This document shows, in pieces, positions 34,765 to 44,064 of a DNA stretch of 64,000 nt. Numbering within the stretch: the stretch's first letter is position 1; every line of letters begins with the position of its first letter. The stretch spans positions 62,001 through 126,000 of the forward strand of contig JABANP010000117.1 in assembly GCA_013115135.1 (NCBI GenBank). Direction: 5' to 3'. Below the pieces are notes generated by a model. That model was not told the DNA's origin and ran no database searches. It saw only the letters and a list, made by a program, of their open reading frames with translations. The stretch comes from Perkinsus olseni. Taxonomy: Eukaryota > Perkinsozoa > Perkinsida > Perkinsidae. Position numbers and translations under genes: made by a program.

Positions 34765-35565
34765 TCAGTAGTCAGCGAAATACGCATTGTAATCCAGAGC
34801 ATCCAGAGCATTCTCTTCCGTTTCCCCCACCGGACCGTCTGGCTCGATACTGCCTGATCCCCCGTCAGTCTGAGTCTGGGTATTTACGCGAGCACCCACT
34901 AACCGGTTATACTTGGCGGAGTAATACATCTGCCCGGCAACGCAAACGTCAAAGAACGCCTGCATACACTCGGAATAAGTACGTTTCTTGGAAGTAGTAG
35001 CGGATCCACCTGAGGCGACGTTGGACGTTTCCGTCGCAACATTTTGTTCGGAACCATTTGAGTTTCCGGGGGATGTCTCAGTCACTGTGACGTCACCAGG
35101 CACAGGCGTTAGTTGAACATTCTCGTTGCGAGGTAACCCGTCGAGGTAACCATGAGGTAACCCGTCTCCGCCGATATGTAGCTCATCGTTGGATGGAATC
35201 AAGGCCTCCGATAACCCCTCAGCCAACGTGATCAACTGATCAGCTGCTATAAGCCCACCGCCTTGTCCTTCAGAAGTGGAAGACAACTTTGCCTCCTTGC
35301 TCATGAGGTCTTTCTCAGCCTTGGCTCGCACCTCCTCCGGGGGGAGACTTCCTCTTGCTTTCCAATTTCTTATGAAGGTCAAAATCTGCTCAGCCGTGAA
35401 GGCCTTGCGAAGGGCAATCTTCCCTCCGTCGCGAAGCAACAGCACTGCCTCAGAGAACGCCTTCATGGATGCTTGCCGCTGATTCATATTAGCGGTCTGT
35501 TTCTTCCACTTGATATACGTCTGTAGGACGTCGTACTTCTCCTGGGCACTAAGACCTGTGGACAT
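34765..35565 (-). CDS. Transposon accessory protein (Harbinger ORF2-like)
   Basis: 266 residues, single exon. It starts with MSTGLSAQEKYDVLQTYIKW and a helical, charged N-terminal 90 residues, then a Ser/Thr/Gly-rich linker, then a short conserved-looking helix (KRTYSECMQAFFDVCVAGQM). No known domain is certain. Harbinger elements usually carry a second gene for a SANT/Myb-like DNA-binding partner that helps the transposase enter the nucleus and bind DNA. Position between the transposase and the SANT-like ORF3, same strand, suggests a helper role, but this is inference. Confidence 0.55.
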   Translation of the reverse strand: MSTGLSAQEKYDVLQTYIKWKKQTANMNQRQASMKAFSEAVLLLRDGGKIALRKAFTAEQILTFIRNWKARGSLPPEEVRAKAEKDLMSKEAKLSSTSEGQGGGLIAADQLITLAEGLSEALIPSNDELHIGGDGLPHGYLDGLPRNENVQLTPVPGDVTVTETSPGNSNGSEQNVATETSNVASGGSATTSKKRTYSECMQAFFDVCVAGQMYYSAKYNRLVGARVNTQTQTDGGSGSIEPDGPVGETEENALDALDYNAYFADY

Positions 35566-35864
35566 GGGCGTTACACGCGTAGAAAGCCTGAAGGACTAAC
35601 AAAAGCCTCCCATCTCGAAATTTAAACGATAATACAATTCGGAGAGACAGAAACCATTGATTGGCATGTACATGCGACCATCAACTTGTGGTAAACGACA
35701 ATCCTATTTGTGCTCGCAATAACAGGAGGCCGCCGCTAGAGCTGCCTCGAGGCCTCTCAGGGCTTTAGTAGTAGCATAGTAGTTGCCAGTGCGCTTCGAA
35801 GAGACCTGCTGAGTGTGAGCCTTCCGCTTCACTGTACCGGAGCCGCGGGATAGCCGGCTCATTT

Positions 35865-36166
35865 ATCGCGTTGGTGTCACACGCGAGGGGTCAGGAGTGC
35901 CGCCTAGGAGTGGAGTGGTCGATAATCCCTCTTGTCTACTGGGAGTGATGGAAGCCCTGGGATCACTCTTCCTTCCATGCCGACGGGTACTAACACCAGC
36001 CTTTCCCATATTGATACTGATCTCCAATACGATAAGATAAGGTGGTTGTGGTCAGCGAGGACCGATGATAGGCGACCAAAGCAATGGACCCAGAGACTCA
36101 GCTATACATGGGGCTGAGAGCTCTTCTTGCCATCTTGCTACTTCTCAATGGATCACGATAGTGACA
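35865..36166 (-). repeat. 3' LTR
   Basis: 302 bases with no difference found from 41167-41468. On the - strand it begins TGTCACTATCG and ends CCAACGCGAT, so the usual CA end is lacking. Confidence 0.9.
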
Positions 36167-36313
36167 CTGCCGCCCCCACCATTTGCTTCGAAATATTGGG
36201 CAAAGGGCCAGAGAAGAAAGAAATATCGGGGTACGACTCGCCCCGCTCGAGAAAGAATAAACACTTTCATTGTCACGATGCCTTACCGTCGTATGATGCC
36301 GTTGTAGTTGTTC

Positions 36314-39300
36314 TCACACTGCGGTGTGATCCTGCGGCCCACCACAACGCTTATTGATATAGGCACATACGAAACGGGCTTTTTCATGACGAAAGCGATG
36401 GAATAGAAGCTCAGAGACTTCGTGCCATACCTTACATTTACAGCATTGGATCCAAGACATAACATCTTCATCTTCATCACGAATCCTATAAGGTACGACA
36501 TTAGCAAGGAGTTGAACCTCGCTGATAGACTTCTTGCCCTTATCTGAGATCTCGAGACGGCAGGTGCTATTTGACAGAATCTCTCTAACCTTATACGGCC
36601 CGACAAAATTGGGGATCATCCTATGGCCGGAGGGAGAGTAGACCAGCACCATATCACCGGTAACCACTTCTTTAGATGGACGAGCACCGTAACGTCTCTG
36701 ATAGGCAACTTGTTGAGCTTCTTTAATCTTACTCCAATGCTCGCAATAATCGGCGAACTTCAACTTGAAGGATGAGGCGTTATCACGGTGCAGCTGCTGT
36801 AAAAAGGACTGCTCAGCTGGATTAATGAGATGAGATACGCCAGCCTTCACTGCCTCATCATTATCCCCGATGGGATCGGTCGGTAGTCGACCGCAATTGG
36901 AGTAGAGAAGATGTAGAGGAGATAAGTCGCTTCCCTTACCGTATGGAGTGGCATTGAGGGCCAGCTGAATGTGAGGAAGTTGCGCAGGCCAGCTGTCTAG
37001 AGGGGCGCCGGTCAGCGAACTTACTTGTAGGGCATGACGAACAAATTGATGTTTACGTTCATACCAACCGGCATACGGCCCTCCATGCGGCGGAAGCGTG
37101 ACGATGATGATTCCAAGCTCACTAGCCCACTTCTTCAGGCGCTGCGATTGGTTAGTGCTGAGCCAAGGCGTATTGACAGCATAACCATCAAATACTAATA
37201 TGCGCGGGGCTCCAAAGTCGCCGAATAACACCTCAAGATGGTGTATCAACTCAGCGATAGTGAGCGAGAATGTGGCTCTCAACCACGTGAACCCCGTTAC
37301 CCCACAGGTAATAGATATAATAGCCCGAAATATCCTGTTAGGGTGGGAGTCACTTTTACCATCCGTCATCGACATGTGATCGACAGCAAGTACTTGACCG
37401 GGAGCAGTGCCTTTGAATCGGACGCGCCCGAGTCGACGCTTGTGCTTGATGTGGGCATGGACCCTTTGACAGGCATCGCAAGTGGATAAGCGTCGTTTAA
37501 CTGCCGTATGAAGATGACGGGTATAATATACCGCCCCAATAATCTCAGCTAACTTCGGATAGCCTAAGTGAAAATACTTGTCATGAGCCGCATCTATTAT
37601 GGTGTTGATGTAGTCATTGGTAGCATGTCCACCGTGACCAATAGCGATGCGGGGTAGTACCTCACCCTCAGTATTAACAAGGGTGGTCCGATAGAGTAGG
37701 CCATCATCATCACTGAGCTTATATAGGGGTCCTTCTCTCTCAAGAAAGCTCCTAGGGATCTTGAAGCTTAGCGACCATTTCTGGCCGCGGTTATGCCACT
37801 CACGTATCTCTTTGAGAATGGGGTCGTCTTGTTGATGCTTCTTGATAGCAGCATGGTCAACGGGTAACCCTTGAGGTCCGTCTCCATCATACTGGTCCGC
37901 ATCCTCAGCTTCTGCTGATATCGCTGCAACAATGGCTGGGGACTCGGACTCGGTGGTGTCAGGATCATCTGGACAATACTGGACCACAGGCGTTCCAGAT
38001 AACATTTGACGAACTTCTGACAACTTAACTTCAAACGGACTCAAGGGTAATAGGCCCCTGGAAGGCGCATCTGCGAGGTTCCGCTCGCTTTGAACATGTA
38101 CGACCTTCCAGCCCTTCTTGACGCACGCCTCTCGAATAAATTCGAGCCAGCGCGTCTCTAGGGGAGTGAGTTGGCATTTGGAGTTTTTGGCCTTCAGCCT
38201 GTAGATGGCAATGGCACTGTCAGATAGAATACACCATGATCTTTGCCCTTTCGGCTCCTTCTTCTGCTTATTGACGATAGCATCTATCGAGAGCATCAGC
38301 TCGCATGCTTTATAAAGGCAGTAGAGCTCTTTCTTTGGGATTGACCATGATGCCATTGCCACACCATATACCGACCCGGTTCCTCGTAGAGGGTAGATCA
38401 CCTCATCCGAGTGAGTACCGGTATCATTGCCTGCATAGGCGGGACAGAAAGCTTGACATGCCCATGCGCTATTGCTGGAGTCACAGTACATGAATAACTC
38501 CTTGGCATCAAGGGCGCGTGGTAGGGCAATGCGGGGTCCATCATCGACGCTTCTGCACCATTTAATGAAGGCCTTTGTGTGCTTTGGGTCGATGGGACTG
38601 TCCCAGGCAGGATCTTCATTATAGGCCTCCCGCAGATTCATGCGTGCTCGAGTCGCTACTGCGGGGAATAGGCCTATGGGGTCATACCACTTCCCGTAGG
38701 CGCTCGAGAGCATCCTACGAGTGGTGGGGATAACTTGGACCCCACTTAGGTCGGGCGGTAACTTGCAGAGAATGTGGTCGCAGTGTTCTTGGTGATCATC
38801 GTTACATATCACCCATTGATAACCGAACTGCTTGAAAACGCCGTCGGACTGAAATGATGATATGCGCTTCTTACTCTGCAAGGCGAACCCAGCACCATTG
38901 AGGACCTTTGTAATGACGTCCTCATTCTCCAATAAGGTCGATATACTTGCGCTCGCTAGGCCGAGATCATCGACATACTGATAGAGCGAGCACCTTTTAT
39001 AAAATGGTTTTAGTAGGGGATACAATGCCTGGTGAAGGCAGGCACTCGAGCACCGAAGACCGAAAGGGAGCCTCTTCCATCGGAAGTAGACTCCATACAG
39101 AAACCCACCGCAAAAATCCGATGCCTTTGGGGATAATGTTATCGAGTGGTACGCTTTGCTTAAATCTAATGAGACCACATTGGGAGCCAATCTCCATTGC
39201 ATAAGGTTAGAAGTGATTGGGGTAGCTCCTTCACAGCTCCCAAGTCGAATGAACTCATTGGTCCGTCGCGCATCGACGGTGAGCCTACATGGCGTTGTCG

Positions 39301-41329
39301 AGCTAATAGTAACGTCTCTAAACACCGGATTTATGGGAACATACGACTTTATACCAGACGGCTCCTTACAGACCTCTACGGTACCACTAGCAATTAACTC
39401 CCAAAAGGCATCTTGTACTTGAATGTGTTGCGATGGCGACAGAGACTTCTCTAACGATCTAAACCGCGCCTCGACTTCTCTACGATTATTAAAGGGCCTG
39501 CGGTCACTAGACCACGGCAAATCATCTAATTGGTAATGGAATGTATTACGATTACGATCATCTACTATTCGCCTTAAGGGCATAGAGTCAGAGAATAATA
39601 TCGACTCGTTATTACGACTATCAACGTCGTCTTCACAGATAATAGTGGGTGTCGGCTCAAAGACTGCGCCGCATGACGATGGCAACAGTCCGTCCGACGA
39701 ACTCAACTCTGCAGGGTCACCTGATGGGTCGCTCCCATTAGAATTGTGGGTTGCCTCTTCACCTGCATACCTCTCAAGTCCGTGCCCGCTTGTAACCACA
39801 GGCCTTGGACTATCACTCGAGAAGCAAATATGCAGCCCGAGAGAGGCTAGAGCAGGGAGGCCTAAAATCAGATCATAATCACTGGAGAGCGATTCCACCA
39901 CGAGAAACTCCTGATACGAATTGGCTCGTGGAGTGCTACACGACAATGTGATGCGAGAGATTGGGCGGAGGGTGTTAGTTCCATCCGCCAGTCTTATGAG
40001 GCCACTGCTGGTAGCCACCTCATCACTATTGCACTCACACGAAGCGATACCATTGTTTTCAATCCACGATAGAGAGCATATATTCACCGTTGAACCGGTG
40101 TCAATGAGAGCCTTAGCAGCAACATTCGGCTTAGAGTAGCCATCAGTTATACGAATATCAGCAGTAAGGGGCTTACAGTTATTATGATCATAAAGAATTG
40201 CTCCACAGCTATCGATATCGACACTGCCATCAGCGGCAGCGGTAGATGGTTGAGATTTGGCCACATTGGTGGTCGTATTAGTTGCCGGCGCAGAGTGAGG
40301 GTAAGGACATTGGTCCCCTCTACTGCATTGGCCGGTTACGAAATAACGATAGCATATCTTTGAAGACTTAGCAGCCTGATCTACTCCCCCAGTTGATTTA
40401 GAAGGATTAACACCTACGCTGGGAGCAGGACGAACAACTTCAGATTGGCCTGTCCCATGACTGGGGGTGGCTGCAATATTGCGATCATGACTGAAGTGAC
40501 ACTTAGTACCAAAGCGACAATATTTCCCAGCAGTGAATACTCTGCATGGGATCTTCTTAGTAGTGGCATCCGTCTTCGGACTGCTGCGTGCTGCTGCATT
40601 ACGGGTTTGGATCTTGCTCTCAAAATACTCGGCGGCTTCTCTGGTCTCCTCCAAGTCAGCGTATCTCGGACCAAAGTAACCTTCGATCTTCTCACGTAAG
40701 TCATCTCGGAGGGATTCCCTAAACTTAGCCGCGATATCTTCATCGTCAATATGACGACTGGCCGCCACTTTCATCAGCCTTGCTTGGATCTCCACGCGCT
40801 GAGCAAACTGCGTGGGGGTTTCTCCGGGCTTCTGCCTGAGGGATTGCCAATTCTGCCGTAAAGATATCTTACGCCAGGAAGCATTGTAGGTCTCATCGAG
40901 TCTTTCCCAGACCTCATCAATTGATAGTCCCTCGATGAACATATCCTCCACTCTGGTCTCCACTGGATCATCTAAGCATCTGAGTAAGTAGAGTTGGGCG
41001 GGGAGTCCGTCGAGCTTAAACAATTTTAAACTCCTCTCCACTTTAGCCTTGAATTCTTGATATGGGACATCATTTGATGGCCCAGACCATGGCTGCTTTA
41101 CACATAATCTCAATTTTTCGACGTCCAGAATGTCGGTCTGTATCGAAGATTCGATCCCGGTAGAATATCGCGTTGGTGTCACACGCGAGGGGTCAGGAGT
41201 GCCGCCTAGGAGTGGAGTGGTCGATAATCCCTCTTGTCTACTGGGAGTGATGGAAGCCCTGGGATCACTCTTCCTTCCATGCCGACGGGTACTAACACCA
41301 GCCTTTCCCATATTGATACTGATCTCCAA
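36314..41329 (-). CDS. Gag-Pol polyprotein of the LTR retrotransposon
   Basis: 1671 residues, single open frame. Order: gag-like helical region (about 75-245); two CCCH zinc fingers, each C-x8-C-x5-C-x3-H (262-281 and 326-345); aspartic protease with ALIDTGSTVN (about 407-416); reverse transcriptase with SLDLSKAYHSITL, RLPFGLRCSSACLHQALYPL and active site YVDD (785-788); RNase H with LFMYCDSSNSAWACQAF and a later SERNLADAPSRG; integrase with an H...H...CDAC zinc-binding start, then VLAVDHM, LVFDGYAV and GWYERKH as the D, D, E residues. The protease-RT-RNase H-integrase order excludes Copia. It could be Ty3-like or BEL/Pao-like; I cannot decide by eye. The first about 54 codons lie inside the 5' LTR, so translation may start lower. 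Confidence 0.92.
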   Translation of the reverse strand: MEISINMGKAGVSTRRHGRKSDPRASITPSRQEGLSTTPLLGGTPDPSRVTPTRYSTGIESSIQTDILDVEKLRLCVKQPWSGPSNDVPYQEFKAKVERSLKLFKLDGLPAQLYLLRCLDDPVETRVEDMFIEGLSIDEVWERLDETYNASWRKISLRQNWQSLRQKPGETPTQFAQRVEIQARLMKVAASRHIDDEDIAAKFRESLRDDLREKIEGYFGPRYADLEETREAAEYFESKIQTRNAAARSSPKTDATTKKIPCRVFTAGKYCRFGTKCHFSHDRNIAATPSHGTGQSEVVRPAPSVGVNPSKSTGGVDQAAKSSKICYRYFVTGQCSRGDQCPYPHSAPATNTTTNVAKSQPSTAAADGSVDIDSCGAILYDHNNCKPLTADIRITDGYSKPNVAAKALIDTGSTVNICSLSWIENNGIASCECNSDEVATSSGLIRLADGTNTLRPISRITLSCSTPRANSYQEFLVVESLSSDYDLILGLPALASLGLHICFSSDSPRPVVTSGHGLERYAGEEATHNSNGSDPSGDPAELSSSDGLLPSSCGAVFEPTPTIICEDDVDSRNNESILFSDSMPLRRIVDDRNRNTFHYQLDDLPWSSDRRPFNNRREVEARFRSLEKSLSPSQHIQVQDAFWELIASGTVEVCKEPSGIKSYVPINPVFRDVTISSTTPCRLTVDARRTNEFIRLGSCEGATPITSNLMQWRLAPNVVSLDLSKAYHSITLSPKASDFCGGFLYGVYFRWKRLPFGLRCSSACLHQALYPLLKPFYKRCSLYQYVDDLGLASASISTLLENEDVITKVLNGAGFALQSKKRISSFQSDGVFKQFGYQWVICNDDHQEHCDHILCKLPPDLSGVQVIPTTRRMLSSAYGKWYDPIGLFPAVATRARMNLREAYNEDPAWDSPIDPKHTKAFIKWCRSVDDGPRIALPRALDAKELFMYCDSSNSAWACQAFCPAYAGNDTGTHSDEVIYPLRGTGSVYGVAMASWSIPKKELYCLYKACELMLSIDAIVNKQKKEPKGQRSWCILSDSAIAIYRLKAKNSKCQLTPLETRWLEFIREACVKKGWKVVHVQSERNLADAPSRGLLPLSPFEVKLSEVRQMLSGTPVVQYCPDDPDTTESESPAIVAAISAEAEDADQYDGDGPQGLPVDHAAIKKHQQDDPILKEIREWHNRGQKWSLSFKIPRSFLEREGPLYKLSDDDGLLYRTTLVNTEGEVLPRIAIGHGGHATNDYINTIIDAAHDKYFHLGYPKLAEIIGAVYYTRHLHTAVKRRLSTCDACQRVHAHIKHKRRLGRVRFKGTAPGQVLAVDHMSMTDGKSDSHPNRIFRAIISITCGVTGFTWLRATFSLTIAELIHHLEVLFGDFGAPRILVFDGYAVNTPWLSTNQSQRLKKWASELGIIIVTLPPHGGPYAGWYERKHQFVRHALQVSSLTGAPLDSWPAQLPHIQLALNATPYGKGSDLSPLHLLYSNCGRLPTDPIGDNDEAVKAGVSHLINPAEQSFLQQLHRDNASSFKLKFADYCEHWSKIKEAQQVAYQRRYGARPSKEVVTGDMVLVYSPSGHRMIPNFVGPYKVREILSNSTCRLEISDKGKKSISEVQLLANVVPYRIRDEDEDVMSWIQCCKCKVWHEVSELLFHRFRHEKARFVCAYINKRCGGPQDHTAV

Positions 41330-41468
41330 TACGATAAGATAAGGTGGTTGTGGTCAGCGAGGACCGATGATAGGCGACCAAAGCAATGGACCCAGAGACT
41401 CAGCTATACATGGGGCTGAGAGCTCTTCTTGCCATCTTGCTACTTCTCAATGGATCACGATAGTGACA
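41167..41468 (-). repeat. 5' LTR
   Basis: 302 bases with no difference found from the 3' LTR. It contains the first ATG of the polyprotein frame (41327-41329). Confidence 0.9.
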
Positions 41469-42089
41469 CATTTGCTTGTAGGAAAGGGTTGGGCCCAAGT
41501 CGTCAGTGGGCTCAACACCTGCCTCGAGCCCGCTGGCGATGCCTCCGAAGCGAGGAGACTCGAAAACGAAGCCAGATATCGCTAGGAACCACGGCTCATT
41601 GCAGCCTTCGGGATCGAAGGTTGGGATAGGGTCTCCACCTCCAGTGGGCAGGGAAGCCAATCTTTGCCTGTAAACCGCGGAAGCACGGCCGACCACTGAA
41701 ACGAGTGGAAACGCTATGCAAGCCTTCAGGGGCGTAGGTCATGGCTCACCCTTGGTCATGGCATCCCGCATAGCCTTCACCTGCTTCACTGTATATGAGA
41801 GACCAAACCTTTCGTTTATGTCGCCTGTTACCTTCTGCCACATGTTTTTCTGGAGGCTGGCGACATCGTTAGAGCATGTACTCCCGCGCAAGATCTTCTG
41901 TCTTTCATCCCGGGGATTGAAGTAAAGAGTGGCAAAGTAAATCTTGGCTTGTTCGGCCATTTGATTAGAACTTCTAAAAAACGCACAAGTCAAAAATGCG
42001 CCTTCGAGAAGTATCTTGCGCCCTCACGATATCGCAGGATTCGCGCCGCACCGTCGGATAGTGTGACTGGAATGTTGATTATCGGGCTG

Positions 42090-42330
42090 ATTTGTTAAGT
42101 CAATCACCGTTGCTTCAATCAACAAAATAATCGGGGGTCTGATGCAACTTATCTGATTGTGATCAAAAATCGGGCCAAAAAACGATATTTGATCGCGGAA
42201 GAGTGAGACAGAGTCATAAGATCTGAGTGTGATGCAGAGAGAGCGAGTTCGATTCGACAAGGTGACGAAATCATGCCTGAAATCAGAATCTGATTAACGT
42301 ATCTGATTAATTAATCACAATCACCCCCCA
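42090..42330. repeat. Right subterminal TGATT-rich region of the transposon
   Basis: Repeated TGATT/AATCA words such as CTGATTGTGATCA and AATCACAATCA, as on the left side but shorter. Confidence 0.5.
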
Positions 42331-42352
42331 AATCAGGATCCGCATACCTACC
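42331..42352 (-). repeat. Right terminal inverted repeat of the Harbinger-like element
   Basis: Exact inverted copy of 32342-32363, followed by CAG. Confidence 0.85.
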
Positions 42353-43842
42353 CAGATCGGACAGTGGGCTAGACTCTTCCATAAGTACCAATGAAAGACT
42401 CACTCAGGGTTTGACTAGCGGACGACCTTACAGCGCGGGTCACGTAACGTGACTCACGTTAATGGTGCCGTTCTAACAAGGTCACTGGGGATGATCAGCA
42501 CTATTGGGATTCGATAGGCCCCATATCAATGTATGGATGGCCGAGAAACACACTTTTCGCACAACATAATGGCTATACTCAGAAGATGATTTGCCCGGAA
42601 CTCGAGGAGCTCGCGATCGGGCTGATCGGATCGGACTTATGCAGAATACCCTTTGATACCAAGTGCTTCGTGGGAAGTTCAACCATTTCCTCCAGCGGTT
42701 ATAGTAGGTCCCGGACAGCTGGTTATACGAAGAAATGAGTGGCTCTCACTCGTCAGGGGATTCATAGTGAATCAGGCTCGAGATTATCGAGTAGCTGATT
42801 TCATCAGCCTGATTACACTCAGGGGTTGGGCATTCGCGATTGTTTTCAACGCTTCCCGTTGAGTTCCCAAATGGTGGGTCCGGCGCTCTGAGTCATTCTG
42901 TCATGAAGATCCTGGGCGCGAGATTCAGCTAACATTGCCGGAAGGTCGATTCTCAGACTCTGGTCCAGTCCGAAAATTTAGGTGAACACGCGGTAACCTT
43001 CCAGGCTGGGAGGAGGGGTCCCAGCGAAGATACAATAAGGGATGGGATAGCGGAGATCTCGAGTTGATCCCTAACTGTTCACCCGCGAGGTTGGGGTCGC
43101 CAAATGTTATGTCTGCAGCGCAGACTCTGCGCGACAGCGCAGGTTCTGTCACTGTTTGGTCCGACATGGTGTTGCCTCTTCGGCATACTTTCCTCCGTCA
43201 CGGGAAGGTGTTATTCTCTTGTGAGCTAACATCGCTTATCCTTGATGAGGTAAATGATTCAACTTGCAGGTTACAAGTTGCAGCCCCCCTGATCTTCACC
43301 GCTCCGGCATTATCGGGAGTAAATAGCTTATTCGTAATCGTTCAGAAAATTCTGATTGTGTTTCATGGAGCCCCCGAACTTGAAACTAGAACGAATCTAG
43401 ATCATCAACGAACGAAGTGGACGGTCATCACGGCTAGTATCATAGTGGTGTAGACGAATGAGCGATGACGACGATGCTCTTCAGAAACTAGGCTCCCTCG
43501 CATCACCAGCTGGCTCTTAACAACAATGAAAAAAGTAGCGCCGATCCTGCACGCGTGGACGTTTGACCGTAAATTTTGTGGTCAAACTCCGACTGCGCGC
43601 ATGCACGTGACCACACGAAGGGATCAGGCTTCCGAGTAGTGATAGGAATACTTCACCGAACCTTCCCATATGAACAAAATCGCCAGGTGGGCAAAGATAA
43701 AGGTAGACGACAAGCCCGCGAAGATACTGCCTTGGGATTATATTAGTCCCGCTTTCGAGGAGCAGACGGAGCAGAAGCGTAGAGATGAACTCCATAATTT
43801 CATACCGGAGTTAAGTCGGCTGAGTTTTATAACACATCTTGT
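42353..43842. other. Unassigned region with exon-like + strand fragments
   Basis: Protein-like stretches on + at about 42560-42735 (CPELEELAIGLIGSDLCRIP) and 43060-43453 (ending IVQKILIVFHGAPELETRTN and a hydrophobic tail) may be exons of one unrecognised gene. No start, signal peptide or family could be fixed. Confidence 0.3.
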
Positions 43843-44064
43843 ATGACACCAGATTCCCCTCTCAGGCTCACTTATGGAAGCAAGGTCTTCATTCTCTACC
43901 CTGACGGCGAGAAAGTGGGTATCGATGGCTCAACTCTGTCACTGCCACAGGTGCTACAGGCAATGGTGAGGGAGGATACTATAACCCTAGTGGTGGAAAC
44001 CTGCTGCTACGCTGTCGGCAGTCAGAAGTTGCTACTAGAAACAAGAGGAGCTCTATGCCCGTGA
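43843..44064 (+). CDS. Possible exon of an unrecognised protein
   Basis: 73-codon ORF with protein-like alternation: LRLTYGSKVFILYPDGEKVG, then STLSLPQVLQAMVREDTITL. A strand-turn-strand pattern with D-G turns is visible, like the secreted proteins at 21.7 and 48-49 kb. No splice partner was identified. Confidence 0.3.
   Translation: MTPDSPLRLTYGSKVFILYPDGEKVGIDGSTLSLPQVLQAMVREDTITLVVETCCYAVGSQKLLLETRGALCP

Larger units (their letters stand above)
35865..41468 (-). mobile_element. Complete LTR retrotransposon nested in the DNA transposon
   Basis: Two identical 302-bp direct repeats bound the element (35865-36166 and 41167-41468). The flanks are a perfect 5-bp duplication, CATTT, at 35860-35864 and 41469-41473. 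Read on the - strand the LTR starts TGTCAC. A G-rich tract (GGTGGGGGCGG) lies just before the 3' LTR, as a polypurine tract. Just inside the 5' LTR is TTCTACCGGGATCGAA, complementary to a tRNA T-arm and acceptor-like sequence, a candidate primer site although no CCA complement is present. One long polyprotein ORF fills the interior. Identical LTRs imply recent insertion. Confidence 0.92.
35704..41960 (-). pseudogene. Third transposon ORF (SANT/Myb-like), split by the retrotransposon
   Basis: Exon 1 (41750-41960) starts MAEQAKIYFATLYFNPRDER and has WQKVTGDINERFGLSYTVKQ then VKAMRDAM, a pattern like SANT/Myb-type trihelix DNA-binding domains. A 54-nt intron (41696-41749) joins in phase to exon 2, running down to the retrotransposon at 41469. 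The same frame resumes beyond the insertion at 35859 and ends at TAG 35704-35706 with a basic helix-rich tail. Ignoring the insertion and one copy of its 5-bp target duplication, the frame is continuous, so the gene was intact before the insertion. Function as the element's DNA-binding partner is inferred. Confidence 0.7.
32342..42352. mobile_element. PIF/Harbinger-like DNA transposon carrying a nested LTR retrotransposon
   Basis: Both ends carry the same 22-bp terminal inverted repeat, GGTAGGTATGCGGATCCTGA followed by TT, at 32342-32363 and, inverted, 42331-42352. Direct flanks are CAG on each side (32339-32341 and 42353-42355), a 3-bp target duplication as this superfamily makes, although TWA is the usual target. 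Inside, all on the - strand: a DDE transposase, an accessory ORF and a third spliced ORF. Removing the nested retroelement gives about 4.4 kb. Both subterminal regions are crowded with TGATT/AATCA words. Confidence 0.85.
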
